Notes: generated from the letters alone by a model not told the origin. Counted from the first letter of the stretch, positions 10,113 to 19,204 are shown. The stretch: 64,000 nucleotides of DNA from Oscillatoria sp. CS-180 (GCF_028330965.1 NZ_JAQMUB010000025.1:1-64000), one strand, 5' to 3'. Numbers and translations: made by a program.

Positions 10113-10956
10113 GTGAAGGTGGATCGATTGATAGCTGAGACTGCCCTAACCTTTCTGGACGTAGAGACGACCGGCACGTCTCTCAGGCATGGCGACGCAT
10201 TATCGAAATTGCCATGCTCCAGATGCGGGGAAACGATATCGTGGGTCATGTGGATGCGCTGGTGAACCCGCAGCGATCGCTGAAGTTTGGGGCCATGCAG
10301 GTCAACGGCATGACGTCAGAGATGGTGGCGGAGCAGCCCACTTTTGCGGAGGTGCTGCCGGAGGTGCAGGGGCTGTTGGAGGGTACGGTGGTGGTGGGCC
10401 ACAACGTGCGGTTTGACCTCAACTTTTTGCAGGCGGAGTATGTGATCGCGGGTGTGCCGTTCCCGTCGGTGTCTGCGCTGGATACTCTGCCCGTTGCCCG
10501 CAAGCGTACGACTTCCCCTCCAATAGCCTGGAGCAGATTGCTGACTGTTTGGGCATTGTGGGGGACCAGTTTCACCGGGCGATGAGCGATGTGCTAGTGA
10601 CCTATGAGGTATTTGACCACTTCACGACAGACCAGAGCTTTCGGACGGTAGCCGACTGGCTCGATGCCCAGGATGGCCCGGTCTGGAAGCCGGGGACGGT
10701 GAGCTTTGTGCCTCCGGTGACCAACCCTGAGCCGGTGCCCCTGCCCATCGACTTGCCGATTCCGGAGCTGATCGCGGTGGCCATTGGCGAGTGGCGACCG
10801 GTGCAGATTGAGTACACCGACACCCGCAACGGCATCACCCAGCGCACCATCAGCGTCTCGTCCTTCGATGGCGTTACCATTCGCGCCTTTTGTCACCTGC
10901 GGGAGCAGCCCCGATGTTTTGTGCTGGAGCGGGTCTCTAGCGCCTGTTTGTTGTAG
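10113..10956 (+). pseudogene. DnaQ-like 3'-5' exonuclease fused to WYL domain, frameshifted
   Basis: All four DEDDh exonuclease residues are present: FLDVETTG (Asp, Glu), GHNVRFDLNF (Asp) and HRAMSDVLVTYE (His, Asp). The C-terminal part (PVQIEYTDTRNGITQRTIS through REQPRCFVLERV) matches the WYL fold, a ligand-sensing domain of defence regulators. Two one-base deletions split the reading: a missing C near 10197 (HGD then RIIEIAML) and a missing T near 10507 (ARKR then DFPSNSLEQ). Restoring both gives about 280 continuous residues. The start is a GTG at 10113, eight bases after the UvrD remnant stops. The exonuclease-WYL order is unusual; most WYL proteins carry an N-terminal HTH. Confidence 0.78.
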
Positions 10957-10971
10957 TTCTGGCCCAATCCT

Positions 10972-11256
10972 ATGGAACTCTCTGTGCGACCATCTGTCTA
11001 CGCTCGGTTGCGGCGAGCGATTCGGGTGATTCCGGTGACGGAGGGGACAATGGCCCATGCGCTGGAGCAGTTTGACCAGACGGTGGCGAGGATTGAGGTT
11101 TGTCGGGGGAGGGAGTTGGAGGAGGGCAGGGTGTTGAATACGTGGGAGAAGAATCCGGCGGAGGAGAGTACTTGTACGGCTTGTGATGCGAGGACGTTTT
11201 GCCCGAGTTATGGGTCTGAGAATCAGTCGAAGTTGCCGGGAGTAAGGCAGGGATAA
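10972..11256 (+). CDS. C-terminal remnant of Cas4/AddB-like nuclease
   Basis: The last third shows a C-x2-C-x5-C cluster (CTACDARTFC) near the C-terminus, the signature that holds the iron-sulphur cluster in Cas4 and AddB-type PD-(D/E)XK nucleases. An upstream Cys (IEVCRGRELEEGRV) could be the fourth ligand. The PD-(D/E)XK catalytic core itself is absent from the 94 residues, so this is a tail fragment or a gene whose 5' part was deleted. It follows the DnaQ-WYL gene by 15 bases and probably belonged to the same cassette. Confidence 0.5.
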   Translation: MELSVRPSVYARLRRAIRVIPVTEGTMAHALEQFDQTVARIEVCRGRELEEGRVLNTWEKNPAEESTCTACDARTFCPSYGSENQSKLPGVRQG

Positions 11257-11279
11257 AAGGCCATGTGGAGTTCGACGGT

Positions 11280-11642
11280 CTATACCATGGGGTCATGGAG
11301 ATTCAGGTTGGGAATCCAGGCAAAGTCGTCGGTGTCGTGGGTAATGAGCGTCAGACCGTATGACAAGGCAGTGCCTGCAATCAGGGCATCCCCAAGGGAC
11401 ATGCGACGCTGCTGCCTGAGAAGCACTGCTCGTTCAGCAATTTCTGCTGTGATAGGCAAAATCTCTGTAGCGGCAAAAAATTCTTCGAGAAACTGTTTGT
11501 CTTCTAGATCTAAGCGATGAAAGCCCAAAGTTTCGACATAGCTGACGAGCGACGCAGCCGGATTGTTGTCTTTGATGAACTGACGCAGTGCAACTTGAGC
11601 TGGCTCGGCAGCGTAAATGATGATGTTGCTATCAAGCAGCAT
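11280..11642 (-). CDS. vapC: VapC-type PIN-domain toxin
   Basis: This 120-residue PIN-domain ribonuclease shows the expected acidic residues: LLDSNIIIY near the N-terminus, a Glu in VSYVETLGF, an Asp in MSLGDALIAGTA and an Asp pair in THDTDDF. PIN toxins cleave structured RNA when released from their antitoxin. Its ATG shares one base with the antitoxin stop (TAATG), a standard toxin-antitoxin arrangement. Length and motifs are complete, so it should be active. Confidence 0.85.
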   Translation of the reverse strand: MLLDSNIIIYAAEPAQVALRQFIKDNNPAASLVSYVETLGFHRLDLEDKQFLEEFFAATEILPITAEIAERAVLLRQQRRMSLGDALIAGTALSYGLTLITHDTDDFAWIPNLNLHDPMV

Positions 11643-11899
11643 TATTCTCGCCCATGCAGGGGTTTATCTTGGCGAACTTCTCGTTGCCAGGCGATGGGGT
11701 CAACGCCTTTGAAAGCGTTGCGTTGGGCCAGTTTTTCGAGGGCAGCGGCCATGGCGTCTCCCCGCGATCGAGTGCGGGGAAGAGATTGGCTAACGGTGAC
11801 GCTGACTTCGGTGTTTTCGGGCAAGTTGGGGGGAGGATCGAGCCAGATCAGCTGTGAACCCTGGAGGATTGCCCGATAGGTTGGAGGTTGAATCGTCAT
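11642..11899 (-). CDS. Antitoxin of VapC-like pair
   Basis: This 85-residue protein has a beta-rich N-terminal half (TYRAILQGSQLIWLDPPP) and a helical C-terminus with an ALEKLAQRNAF segment and the ending DKPLHGRE, which would wrap the PIN toxin. It is encoded immediately upstream of the toxin with a one-base overlap. A closely similar stand-alone copy lies at 15,607-15,852. The start is taken at MTIQPP (11,899); an ATG at 11,908 is possible. Its promoter must lie in the roughly 20 bases shared with a divergent small gene or overlap that gene. Confidence 0.75.
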   Translation of the reverse strand: MTIQPPTYRAILQGSQLIWLDPPPNLPENTEVSVTVSQSLPRTRSRGDAMAAALEKLAQRNAFKGVDPIAWQREVRQDKPLHGRE

Positions 11900-11919
11900 G
11901 GGAGCCATCTAGAGGAGAA

Positions 11920-12108
11920 ATGGACTTGATTTCTATGCTAACCCGTTGCCAGCTTCTGCCCCTGTCGAAGGTGGCGCGGGTGATTTCGATGGGGTTTTCG
12001 GAGGGGGGAGACTACCTGAAAATGCGGGATGAGTTGTTTGAGGGGGAGACGGTGGAGTCTCTGGCAGCCAAGATTCAGGCGTTTCGGGAAGAGCAAACGA
12101 CAGACTAA
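11920..12108 (+). CDS. Small hypothetical protein, 62 residues
   Basis: A strong AGAGGAG ribosome site sits five bases before ATG 11,920, which supports real translation. The product (MDLISMLTRCQLLP and so on) is mostly helical with an acidic C-terminus (FEGETVESLAAKIQAFREE). It could be an antitoxin-like or regulatory peptide or the tail of an older gene. It starts only 20 bases from the divergent VapB-like antitoxin. No family recognised. Confidence 0.45.
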   Translation: MDLISMLTRCQLLPLSKVARVISMGFSEGGDYLKMRDELFEGETVESLAAKIQAFREEQTTD

Positions 12109-12132
12109 AAATCAATATTCGATCAAATTTTT

Positions 12133-13883
12133 ATGGCGAATGAGACACGCGGACTTTTATTTGAAACAGTTGCAGAAGCAGCCCTACAGCAAGCTGTTCA
12201 ACTTGCTGGCATCCCCGGAACGGTGCGCTGGAATGAAAAACCAGCAGGCATGAGCATAAACCCGGACTTCACGATTGGAAAAGACAAAGATTCGCCCAGT
12301 CATGTTGTATTGGTTACTGCAAGCGGAGCGGAACATAACAGCCACATGAAAATGTGGAGGAATTTAGCTGAAATTTTTGAGGCAAAAGCTCAATTACCAG
12401 CAACAGCAACTGTCATCAGCATTTATGGATTATCTCGACAGAAGAAAAATGTCCGTTCAGTAATTAACGAAATTGTTGACTTAGGTTTTCATTCAGATGA
12501 ACAGATATATTCTGAAGCTCTAAGTCAATGGATTGAGCAAGGAGCAAAGGGAACAAAAAAGGCTAAAGAAGAGAAAAAATCACTGCTGACTCATAGTTCT
12601 CAAGCCAATCTTAAACTTGCTGGTGCTGTTTTATCCTTAGCTAAAGACTTGGCTCAGGTTTTACAACAGCGCAATACAGAACTCGATGCTCTCTGGCAGT
12701 TAATGCGAGAAGACTATACCAAAGCGCACCATCCGCCAGAGGCGAAAACCACTTCAGTGCGTCGGGGATTGGGCAAGCTGTTGGTGCTGGAGCCATCAAT
12801 CCGGCAATTGGTGTATGCCGTTTACAACAAGCGATCGGGCATTCGAGCAGATAACTTACCTCAATATGCCTATGAACTCGGCTTCTTCAAGAAGTCCCTT
12901 GTGGGTGCCCACGTTGATGATCCTGAAATCAAAGCAGCCCTGGATTTACTCGGAGGTGAAACCTGTGAAGCAGTCCTAGAACAAGCCCCTGCCTCAATAG
13001 AAACCTGGATTAATCCACTGCGCGATTTAGCTAGGGTCGCGACCCATGTGGACTTTATTTATGAAAACTACGATCAAATCACTGACTCTGAAGGGTTTAG
13101 AGAACTATTAAGCCGTTGCTTTAATGACCCATCAGGTTTATCTGGTGAACCAGGTGACGAGAAAGTCTGGGTGTACGAGATCATGGTCTCTCTTCTCAAG
13201 GCTGAGACAGGTAGATTGCAGGGCTATGGTTTAGCACAGTTAGCTGAAGATACTGGTTTAGTTGAAACTAGATAGGGTGCTCCACTTGCTCGTTTTATTA
13301 TTCCTAGATTTACTCAACGAGAAGAAATGCTTGAGCCAGACCATCTAAGAATGTTGGCGAATGGCTTAGCTAATCGCTTTCAAACCAACGTCAGTCGTGA
13401 GAAGGTGTTGGCTCTCAAAGCAAAAGTTGAAACTTGGGTGATCAAGGAGAATCTGGAAGATCGGCTGATTCCCTATCGTAATTTTGAGCCGCTGATGTGG
13501 TTACTGATCGCAGAACTGCGCAAGCAAGGTAAAGCTTACGAGGCTAAAAAGCCCTACGTCGGTTGGATCAATGAATACGCCAGCACTGGAAAACGCAGCG
13601 CCACACCCCTTTCGTCAAAGTCGGTTCCACCCTCATCCACTGGAAAACCGTTTCAGACGCAGGCCGAGTGCATAAGAAAAAAGAGCTATCTGCCCGTGCC
13701 CGCAACGTCAAATACCAGTACCATCCATCCAGCAAAACCTTTACCCGTCGCGCCGGAGTCAGCCAACTGGCCCTCATCGTAGACGGCACCTTCACCGACG
13801 ACGATCTCAAAGTTCTCTCGGAATCAGGCTGGGACATCATTGTTTACCCTGATCAAATTGCTGACCTGGTTAGCCAACTTTAG
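12133..13883 (+). pseudogene. Two-domain restriction-like nuclease, broken
   Basis: Reconstructed length is about 583 residues. The N-terminal region has a PD-(D/E)XK-like pattern (INPDFTIGK, then the beta strand HVVLVTASGAE followed by MKMWRNLAEIFEAK). The C-terminal end has a compact domain reading SQLALIVDGTF and ESGWDIIVYPDQ. An in-frame TAG at 13,273-13,275 splits it (LVETR, stop, GAPLARFIIP; CAG would fit). A one-base loss near 13,583 then shifts the frame between WINEYA and the following HWKTQRHTPFVKVG. The order of elements parallels the intact gene at 23,168-25,261. Restriction-type activity is inferred; the catalytic residues cannot be fixed by eye. Confidence 0.6.
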
Positions 13884-13894
13884 GCAGTCTGCAA

Positions 13895-14125
13895 ATGCTT
13901 GAGGCGGAAATGTTGATCAAGACCCATCAGTTTCTCAAAACTGGGCAACTGACGGAGCAGTCCATCTCCCGCCTCTACACAGACGCCCACACTACCCTCC
14001 TCTCCCCCAAAACCCTTTCCCCCTTCCAGCGCTTCACCCTCAACCTCGGCGACTTCGTCATGCCTTCCGACCTCGTCGGCCAACTCACCGACGGTAAAAT
14101 AAGGAAAAGAACCTCCTGGGAATGA
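13895..14125 (+). CDS. Hypothetical fragment
   Basis: This 76-codon frame starts 11 bases after the broken nuclease and ends just before the next gene. The middle (QLTEQSISRLYTDAHTTLL) reads like real protein, but the basic end (KIRKRTSWE) looks accidental. It may be the front of a truncated gene. A frame on the opposite strand covers the same bases and is judged to be a shadow. Confidence 0.33.
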   Translation: MLEAEMLIKTHQFLKTGQLTEQSISRLYTDAHTTLLSPKTLSPFQRFTLNLGDFVMPSDLVGQLTDGKIRKRTSWE

Positions 14126-14126
14126 C

Positions 14127-14468
14127 ATGGCGAAAGTTACGTTAGATATTCCAGATGAACTCATGGCGCAGTTAGCTGACATGGGAGAAGACCCTTCCAA
14201 CTGGCTGCGTCAACAGTTACCTGAGTTAGTACAAGCCAAAATTCAGCCATCAACTCCCCCCAACTCCGTCTATCGCTACATTCTCGACTTCATCGCCAGC
14301 ACCCCCACCCCACAACAAATTGCAGAGTTTAGACCGACCCCAGAAATGCAGGCACGACTGCAACGCCTACTTGAGCTCAATCAATTGGGCCAACTCACCC
14401 CCTCGCAACAAGCAGAACTAGACGAATATGAACGCATCGAACACATTGTGATTATGCTAAAAGCGTAA
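14127..14468 (+). CDS. Conserved cyanobacterial hypothetical, antitoxin-like
   Basis: This 113-residue protein opens with VTLDIPDELMAQLADM, like the ribbon-helix-helix or PIN-associated antitoxins common in cyanobacteria. It continues with YRYILDFIASTPTPQQIAEF and ends ELDEYERIEHIVIMLKA. I recall this layout from cyanobacterial genomes, usually beside a nuclease or PIN gene. Here no toxin follows directly; the next genes are a separate antitoxin/Doc pair. The start ATG immediately follows the previous small frame. Confidence 0.6.
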   Translation: MAKVTLDIPDELMAQLADMGEDPSNWLRQQLPELVQAKIQPSTPPNSVYRYILDFIASTPTPQQIAEFRPTPEMQARLQRLLELNQLGQLTPSQQAELDEYERIEHIVIMLKA

Positions 14469-14505
14469 ACTTAGTCATAATCCTGGTTGAATTGACAATA
14501 CCCCG

Positions 14506-14703
14506 ATGGCAACCATCACCATTACCCTAGCTGACGACCAGCTTGCCCAGCTCAAGGCGATTGCCACCCAGCAAGGGGTAACCGTCGAATCCCTGATTCA
14601 GACGAAGATCGCCACGTTGGTTAATCAGCCTCAACCTAGCTTCCAAGAAGCATCAGATTATGTGCTGCAAAAAAATGCTGCCCTTTACCAGCGCTTAGCT
14701 TGA
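14506..14703 (+). CDS. Antitoxin of Doc pair
   Basis: This 65-residue protein (MATITITLADDQLAQLKAIA) has the N-terminal beta strand and two helices of a ribbon-helix-helix DNA-binding antitoxin. The C-terminal tail (FQEASDYVLQKNAALYQRL) is the likely toxin-neutralising segment. Its TGA shares one base with the Doc ATG. Such antitoxins usually repress their own operon; no operator is obvious in the 37-base upstream gap. Confidence 0.75.
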   Translation: MATITITLADDQLAQLKAIATQQGVTVESLIQTKIATLVNQPQPSFQEASDYVLQKNAALYQRLA

Positions 14704-15092
14704 TGCACTACTTGACTGTTGATCAAGTGATCAACTTGCATACCCGTATCGTTGAGCAGTCAGGCGGAGCACCGGGGCTAGCGAACAAAGGCGCATTAGA
14801 ATCTGCGGTGGCTCAACCTCAAATGACCTTCGCAGGAGCAGACCTGTATTCTACGATTCCTGAAAAAGCCTGTGCTCTTGGTTTTTCCCTCATTCAAAAT
14901 CATCCCTTCATCGACGGCAACAAGCGCATTGGCCATGCCGCCATGGAAGTTTTTCTAGTCCTGAATGGTCATGAGCTCAATGCCTCCGTCGATGAGCAAG
15001 AGCACATTATTCTTCAAGTTGCCTCTGGTGCGATTGATCGTGATGGTTTGGCTCAATGGCTAGCTCGATCAATTGTTCTGCGGCAATCTTGA
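14703..15092 (+). CDS. doc: Doc-type Fic toxin
   Basis: This 129-residue protein has the Fic/Doc active-site motif HPFIDGNKRIGHAAM near residue 62. Doc proteins phosphorylate elongation factor Tu and stop translation. The His, the phosphate-anchor Asn-Lys-Arg and the preceding helix are all present, so it should be active. The start is the ATG in the TGATG overlap with the antitoxin rather than the TTG three bases earlier. Confidence 0.87.
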   Translation: MHYLTVDQVINLHTRIVEQSGGAPGLANKGALESAVAQPQMTFAGADLYSTIPEKACALGFSLIQNHPFIDGNKRIGHAAMEVFLVLNGHELNASVDEQEHIILQVASGAIDRDGLAQWLARSIVLRQS

Positions 15093-15172
15093 GAGTCTTG
15101 AACTGGTTATGCTGGTATTCATTGCAGCTTTTCCCAGGTGCCCAATTTAACCCCTTGTACCAAGATACCCGC

Positions 15173-15476
15173 TTAAGCAGATTCCGCCGATTGCAGCTTT
15201 TCGGTGACCAAGTCTTTGGTGCGGGCTTGCAACTCAGTGGCGATGGCCCTCGGGCCGGTCTTTGACCATCGCGTCAATCTCCTCCGCATCCAGCAGTGAG
15301 CTCAATCCCTCCTGCAAAAGGGCCAAGAGCTTGGCGAGATCGAGGTAGCTTTCCGCACTCACCAGATATGCATCCGCATTGCGCCCCCAATCAAAGCCAG
15401 CCTCCACATCACAGCCAGCGTCCTCCTCAATGCGAGCCATCTCTAGCAGCTCATCCTGGCTAATTGCAAACGCCAT
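15173..15476 (-). pseudogene. Small acidic protein with C-terminal frameshift
   Basis: The frame from ATG 15,476 (MAFAISQDELLEMARIEEDAG) encodes an acidic helical protein and stops at 15,234 after RPEGHRH. One base fewer in the GGG run near 15,245 would continue it as AIATELQARTKDLVTEKLQ and a stop at 15,173, giving about 100 residues of consistent helical composition. The current 80-residue product may still be made. I do not recognise the family. Confidence 0.45.
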
Positions 15477-15606
15477 GATTCTCTCCCTCTCCTTACCCAG
15501 TGCTCAACTAGCAAGACTTTGGCAGCTTCATTAAGCTTTAGTGTAATCTGATCAATCTTTGGTCGGTGGTATGCTTCGATCTATTCCCCCCGATCAAACA
15601 TCCACG

Positions 15607-15852
15607 ATGTCACCTACTTATCGGGCGATCCTCAGAGGCAACCAGGTTATCTGGCTAGACACCCCTCCCACTTTGCCAGAGAGCACAGAAGTGCTGGTCA
15701 CACTCTCGACCGTAGTGCCTCGATCAGATGGCAGAAAAATGGCTGAGAGCCTGGAAAAGTTAGCCACTCGTCATGCCTTTGCAGATATCGATCCAGTTCA
15801 ATGGCAGCGGGAGATGCGCCGCGATCGCCCTCTTCACGGTCGAGAAAATTGA
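15607..15852 (+). CDS. Solitary copy of the VapB-like antitoxin
   Basis: This 81-residue protein closely matches the antitoxin at 11,642-11,899. Shared segments include TYRAIL, the WLD-PP turn, ALEKLA or SLEKLA, and the ending PLHGRE. No PIN gene follows; the 84 bases to the next gene hold no recognisable remnant. It could act as an anti-addiction antitoxin against the nearby VapC or be the leftover of a second pair. The start is taken at MSPTYRAIL; earlier ATGs at 15,571 and 15,559 are possible. Confidence 0.65.
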   Translation: MSPTYRAILRGNQVIWLDTPPTLPESTEVLVTLSTVVPRSDGRKMAESLEKLATRHAFADIDPVQWQREMRRDRPLHGREN

Positions 15853-15936
15853 TTGCTTTCCGACCTAGGAGATTACCCTCAACCTCAGCACCAGCGACCC
15901 CCACCGTGACAAATTACGCTTCAAAGCAGTAAGCAA

Positions 15937-18261
15937 CTAACGCATACGTCTTCTCAGATAAGTAGAAATCTGTTCTGCCTGTTTTCGCCTCAGCCCTAAC
16001 GTGACGAGGCGATCGCTATCTAGCCCCACTAAGTCTTTGAGAGACTGAATCCCAGATTCTTCTAACTTCCGAATGGATTGAATTCCAAGCTTGCGTTCCT
16101 GAGAAGGCAGCATCCGGCGCATCTCCTTGAGCAAACTGCCTAGGGGAGAGCAGTACTTCAAATATTCACGCAACTCATAGGTTTGATACCGCATCTGCCT
16201 GAGGCACCGCTTAATGCGCTTGATGCGTTCCGAGCTAGCCTGACAGTCTCCTTTCAAATGATAGTAAAACGTGCGAATTTCTAAAAGCTTCGCTAGCCCC
16301 GACAGCTTCCACAGCATGTCGTCCCGCCAGCGTTCCTCAATACCTCCCAGGTTTTTGATGCCGTATTGTCGTTCGATTTCGTTGCTGGGGACACCTTGCG
16401 ATCGCAGCCCCAGCACCAGAACTCGCAGCATTGCCAAATAGCTTAGTTGGTGAGCCCACTTGTCAGCCGCTTGTCCCGCTTTGTCAGAAGCAATTCCCAA
16501 AGAACCCAGCACTTCTCCAGCTCTGGACTGTTCGACCGTACCCCAAATCCATTTGCGAAAAAGAATGGGCGTTTGGTTAGGGTTCGCCTCACACCAGCTC
16601 TCAATTTGGCCGGATAGCTTAGCGCTGTAGCGGCGCAAACTGGGAGACTGCTCAGATAGCAAATCCAGTATCAGCAGATGATCCAGAGATCGCCAATCAG
16701 CCAAAAAGGCATCGTCAGGATCGATAGTCATCAGGTCGCGCATTAGTCTCGCAAAACCAGTGGCCAACGGTAAGGGCAAAACGGCTAGCGCAGCTCGCTT
16801 CCCCAGAACTGTCAGGTGGTAATTTTTTTCCTGAAGATCTTGGTAAGCCAGAGTCTCAGATTCGAGCCAGCGTAAAGCTGAAGGCACTTGGGAAACGAGA
16901 TTCTGACTACCCAGCGACTTTTCCAAAAAGCGCTTGATGCTTTCCAAAGACATTCCAGTTTCTGGATGACGCGAAAGTAAAGCCGCAATTTGTATTGTGC
17001 CGGGTGGCATATTCTCTTGAGTACGCCCTCGATGTTCTCGTTCAAAGGCGGACGCAAACTCGGGCAGTATCTCGGTCTTTAGTTCCGACACCAATTCCAG
17101 TTCAGACCAGCTATCGGTCGGTCTGAGCATAACGATTGCGATTCCTGGCTGGTCGCCACGACCCGCTCGCCCCATCATCTGAAGAAGTTCGCCACTGTGG
17201 AGTCGGCCCACGCCTGGGAACGTGATATCGCGAATCAAAACGTGGGTTGCGGGTAAATTCATGCCCATCGCTAGCGCTGTGGTGGTCACGATCGCTCGGC
17301 TCTCTTCTTTCAGAAAAGCCTGCTGCACCTGTTCCCGCTGCCCTTGGCTCATCTGCGCATGGTAAGCCTGGGCGCTTATCCCCTCTGAGGTATTGTTGAT
17401 GGCCTGGGCTAGCTTCTGAGTGGACTGGGTTTGGTAAACAAAAATCAAAATCTGGGCGTTGGGAGACTGTAAAGCTTCGGCAACATAGGCGATCGCGACC
17501 TCGTTGGCCTCTTCTCCTTCCTCCAAAGCCAACACCCATTTCTCTAAAGAAGGCTGTCTCTCCAAGACACTCACTACTGAACAAGGCTTCAGCCATTTCT
17601 GCGCCTTCTCCACATTGCCTAGAGTCGCTGATAACAAGGCCAAACGGGGGGGCGTCGGTAAGCAAAGTAGCGAGGTCACCAGATACTCCAGAGTCGGTCC
17701 CCGCTTCGGAGAACTGATTAGGTGAGCTTCATCCACACAGACGGCACCGACAGTCTCAAACCATTTGGCGTTAGCCGGATTGCGCAGCAAGGCTTCCAAC
17801 CGCTCAGGCGTCGCGACTAAGATCTCGCCCCCCGGTGGAGGACCAAACGGCAGTTCGTCTTCGATGCGATAGTCACCTGTCGAAATTTTCAGGCTGATGG
17901 GCTGCTGCAGAATGAGGCTGAGCTGTGGCGTCAGTCGCTCAAGCTCGTCAACCATTTGGCGAGCCAATGCCCTTAGGGGCTCTAGCAAAATGGCTCGCTT
18001 CCCTTGTCTCACCGCGTCTAGCAAAATTAACCAGCCGACCAGTGTTTTACCGCTATTGGTGGGAGACGACACGATAAGGTTTTGGTTGGTGTCCAAGATT
18101 TTGTGGTCTCTGAGAGCCATAAGCTGAACTGGCCGAAGCGATCGCTGCGGACATAGCAATTCCAATACCGCTGGCCAGGGAGGGGAAAGCTCCAATTCGT
18201 CCCAGCTCGCTTGTTGACCGCTTTGACTCGTTCCTGATGTGCCGCAAAAGATTGGTCGCAT
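15937..18261 (-). CDS. Ski2-like SF2 helicase with C-terminal HhH
   Basis: This 774-residue DEAD/DEAH-box protein is related to Ski2/Hel308 helicases. Walker A is SSPTNSGKTLVGW, motif II is VCVDEAHLISS, motif III is LLSATLGN and motif VI is QMMGRAGRG. A winged-helix-like middle is followed by a helix-hairpin-helix region at the C-terminus (IQSIRKLEESGIQSLKDLVG). It is the third gene of a minus-strand operon. The TGT-like gene upstream stops at 18,266 and the ATG at 18,261 lies two bases after that stop. A GTG at 18,273 would overlap it instead. It unwinds or remodels nucleic acid; the partner TGT-like enzyme suggests a substrate linked to modified guanine. Confidence 0.85.
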   Translation of the reverse strand: MRPIFCGTSGTSQSGQQASWDELELSPPWPAVLELLCPQRSLRPVQLMALRDHKILDTNQNLIVSSPTNSGKTLVGWLILLDAVRQGKRAILLEPLRALARQMVDELERLTPQLSLILQQPISLKISTGDYRIEDELPFGPPPGGEILVATPERLEALLRNPANAKWFETVGAVCVDEAHLISSPKRGPTLEYLVTSLLCLPTPPRLALLSATLGNVEKAQKWLKPCSVVSVLERQPSLEKWVLALEEGEEANEVAIAYVAEALQSPNAQILIFVYQTQSTQKLAQAINNTSEGISAQAYHAQMSQGQREQVQQAFLKEESRAIVTTTALAMGMNLPATHVLIRDITFPGVGRLHSGELLQMMGRAGRGDQPGIAIVMLRPTDSWSELELVSELKTEILPEFASAFEREHRGRTQENMPPGTIQIAALLSRHPETGMSLESIKRFLEKSLGSQNLVSQVPSALRWLESETLAYQDLQEKNYHLTVLGKRAALAVLPLPLATGFARLMRDLMTIDPDDAFLADWRSLDHLLILDLLSEQSPSLRRYSAKLSGQIESWCEANPNQTPILFRKWIWGTVEQSRAGEVLGSLGIASDKAGQAADKWAHQLSYLAMLRVLVLGLRSQGVPSNEIERQYGIKNLGGIEERWRDDMLWKLSGLAKLLEIRTFYYHLKGDCQASSERIKRIKRCLRQMRYQTYELREYLKYCSPLGSLLKEMRRMLPSQERKLGIQSIRKLEESGIQSLKDLVGLDSDRLVTLGLRRKQAEQISTYLRRRMR

Positions 18262-18265
18262 TGCT

Positions 18266-19204
18266 CTACCCACGCTGAGCTGACCGTAGCGTCGAAAAGG
18301 TGATTTGTGCCGCCGAAAGCGGTAATGTGTGTCCCGTTGCCATTGCTAAATTGCAGAGTGCCAAATGTAGCCGATCAGTAGGAGAAGGGTCTTTCAGTTG
18401 CAGGTTCGGATCTGCCCACAGCTTACCGTTTGCGGCGTATTGCACGTAGGAGCTGCTGTCCACGGAGTCTGCTCCGGCTTTGTAGATTTCCTGGAGAAAC
18501 TTGGGGTTGCCTAATCCGAGGACGTGGAGCGGCAAGTCGCCAATGACTTCTCGGACGGTACGAATGATAGCCAAGACGAGCTCCTGATTCTGCGATCGCG
18601 GCACTAGTCCCCCAATTGCCACACCGTCAAACCCTTTCCCGATATAAGCTTCTGCACAAGCTTTGGCAGAGTCCACATCCCAGGCTTGAAGGCAAGCGTA
18701 AAGGCAAAGGTCTGGGCGACGACGGTTGGCTAATGCCCACAACGCATTGGCGATCGTCAATTTTTGACGACGTTGAGATTCCCGTTTGGGTAGTCCGGGA
18801 GGGATGGGAAAATCGAGCGTTAGAGCCACGTCAGCCTGGGATTCTTGAAACGTCAAAATATCCTTAGGATGCAGAACTTCTACTTCTTCTCCTCTGGTGA
18901 TTTGGAGCAGCCCAATATCCCCTTTTTTCTGGATTTTGGCACCTTCGAACAAAGCGGCAAAACCTCCTGAATCGACCCACATGGGCAATCGAGGACGCTG
19001 TTCTGGCTGCATTTGTTGAGCGTAGTAGTAGCTCACCATCACTCCTGAAGCCAGCCGGGGTAGATAAGGACGAATGAGATCGTCTAAGGGATACTTTTTG
19101 CCAAAGGTGGTTACTGGTAGGTAAGCCGGAAATAAAATCTCTCCCCGTCGGGTTTGGAGCGATCGCGATTGACTGATGCACGTTTCAGTTTGTGGTGGAG
19201 TCAT
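18266..19204 (-). CDS. TGT-family (DpdA-like) transglycosylase
   Basis: This 312-residue protein has the tRNA-guanine-transglycosylase barrel: MWVDSGGFAALFEG (the DSGGF base-recognition Asp), VAIGGLVPRS (the guanine-binding GGL loop) and GLGNPKFLQEIYKAGADSVDSSSY, where the Asp of SVDSSS is the expected nucleophile. It is about 60 residues shorter than bacterial TGT and lacks the C-x-C-x2-C zinc site. It therefore resembles the DNA-acting DpdA group more than tRNA enzymes. Its ATG overlaps the upstream helicase stop (ATGA) with a GGAGG site before it, so translation is coupled. It sits between two helicases. Substrate (DNA or RNA, preQ0 or another base) is inference. Confidence 0.83.
   Translation of the reverse strand: MTPPQTETCISQSRSLQTRRGEILFPAYLPVTTFGKKYPLDDLIRPYLPRLASGVMVSYYYAQQMQPEQRPRLPMWVDSGGFAALFEGAKIQKKGDIGLLQITRGEEVEVLHPKDILTFQESQADVALTLDFPIPPGLPKRESQRRQKLTIANALWALANRRRPDLCLYACLQAWDVDSAKACAEAYIGKGFDGVAIGGLVPRSQNQELVLAIIRTVREVIGDLPLHVLGLGNPKFLQEIYKAGADSVDSSSYVQYAANGKLWADPNLQLKDPSPTDRLHLALCNLAMATGHTLPLSAAQITFSTLRSAQRG

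Noticed and set aside
187-13883. Stop-codon reassignment or suppression to explain the in-frame TAA and TAG codons
   Set aside because: The same genes also carry frameshifts and a large deletion, and intact genes nearby use TAA and TAG as normal ends. Ordinary decay explains all of it.
13880-14200. A minus-strand frame rich in Gly and Glu
   Set aside because: It covers two plus-strand frames, one of which is a conserved-looking protein. The composition is typical of a shadow of Pro/Ser codons.
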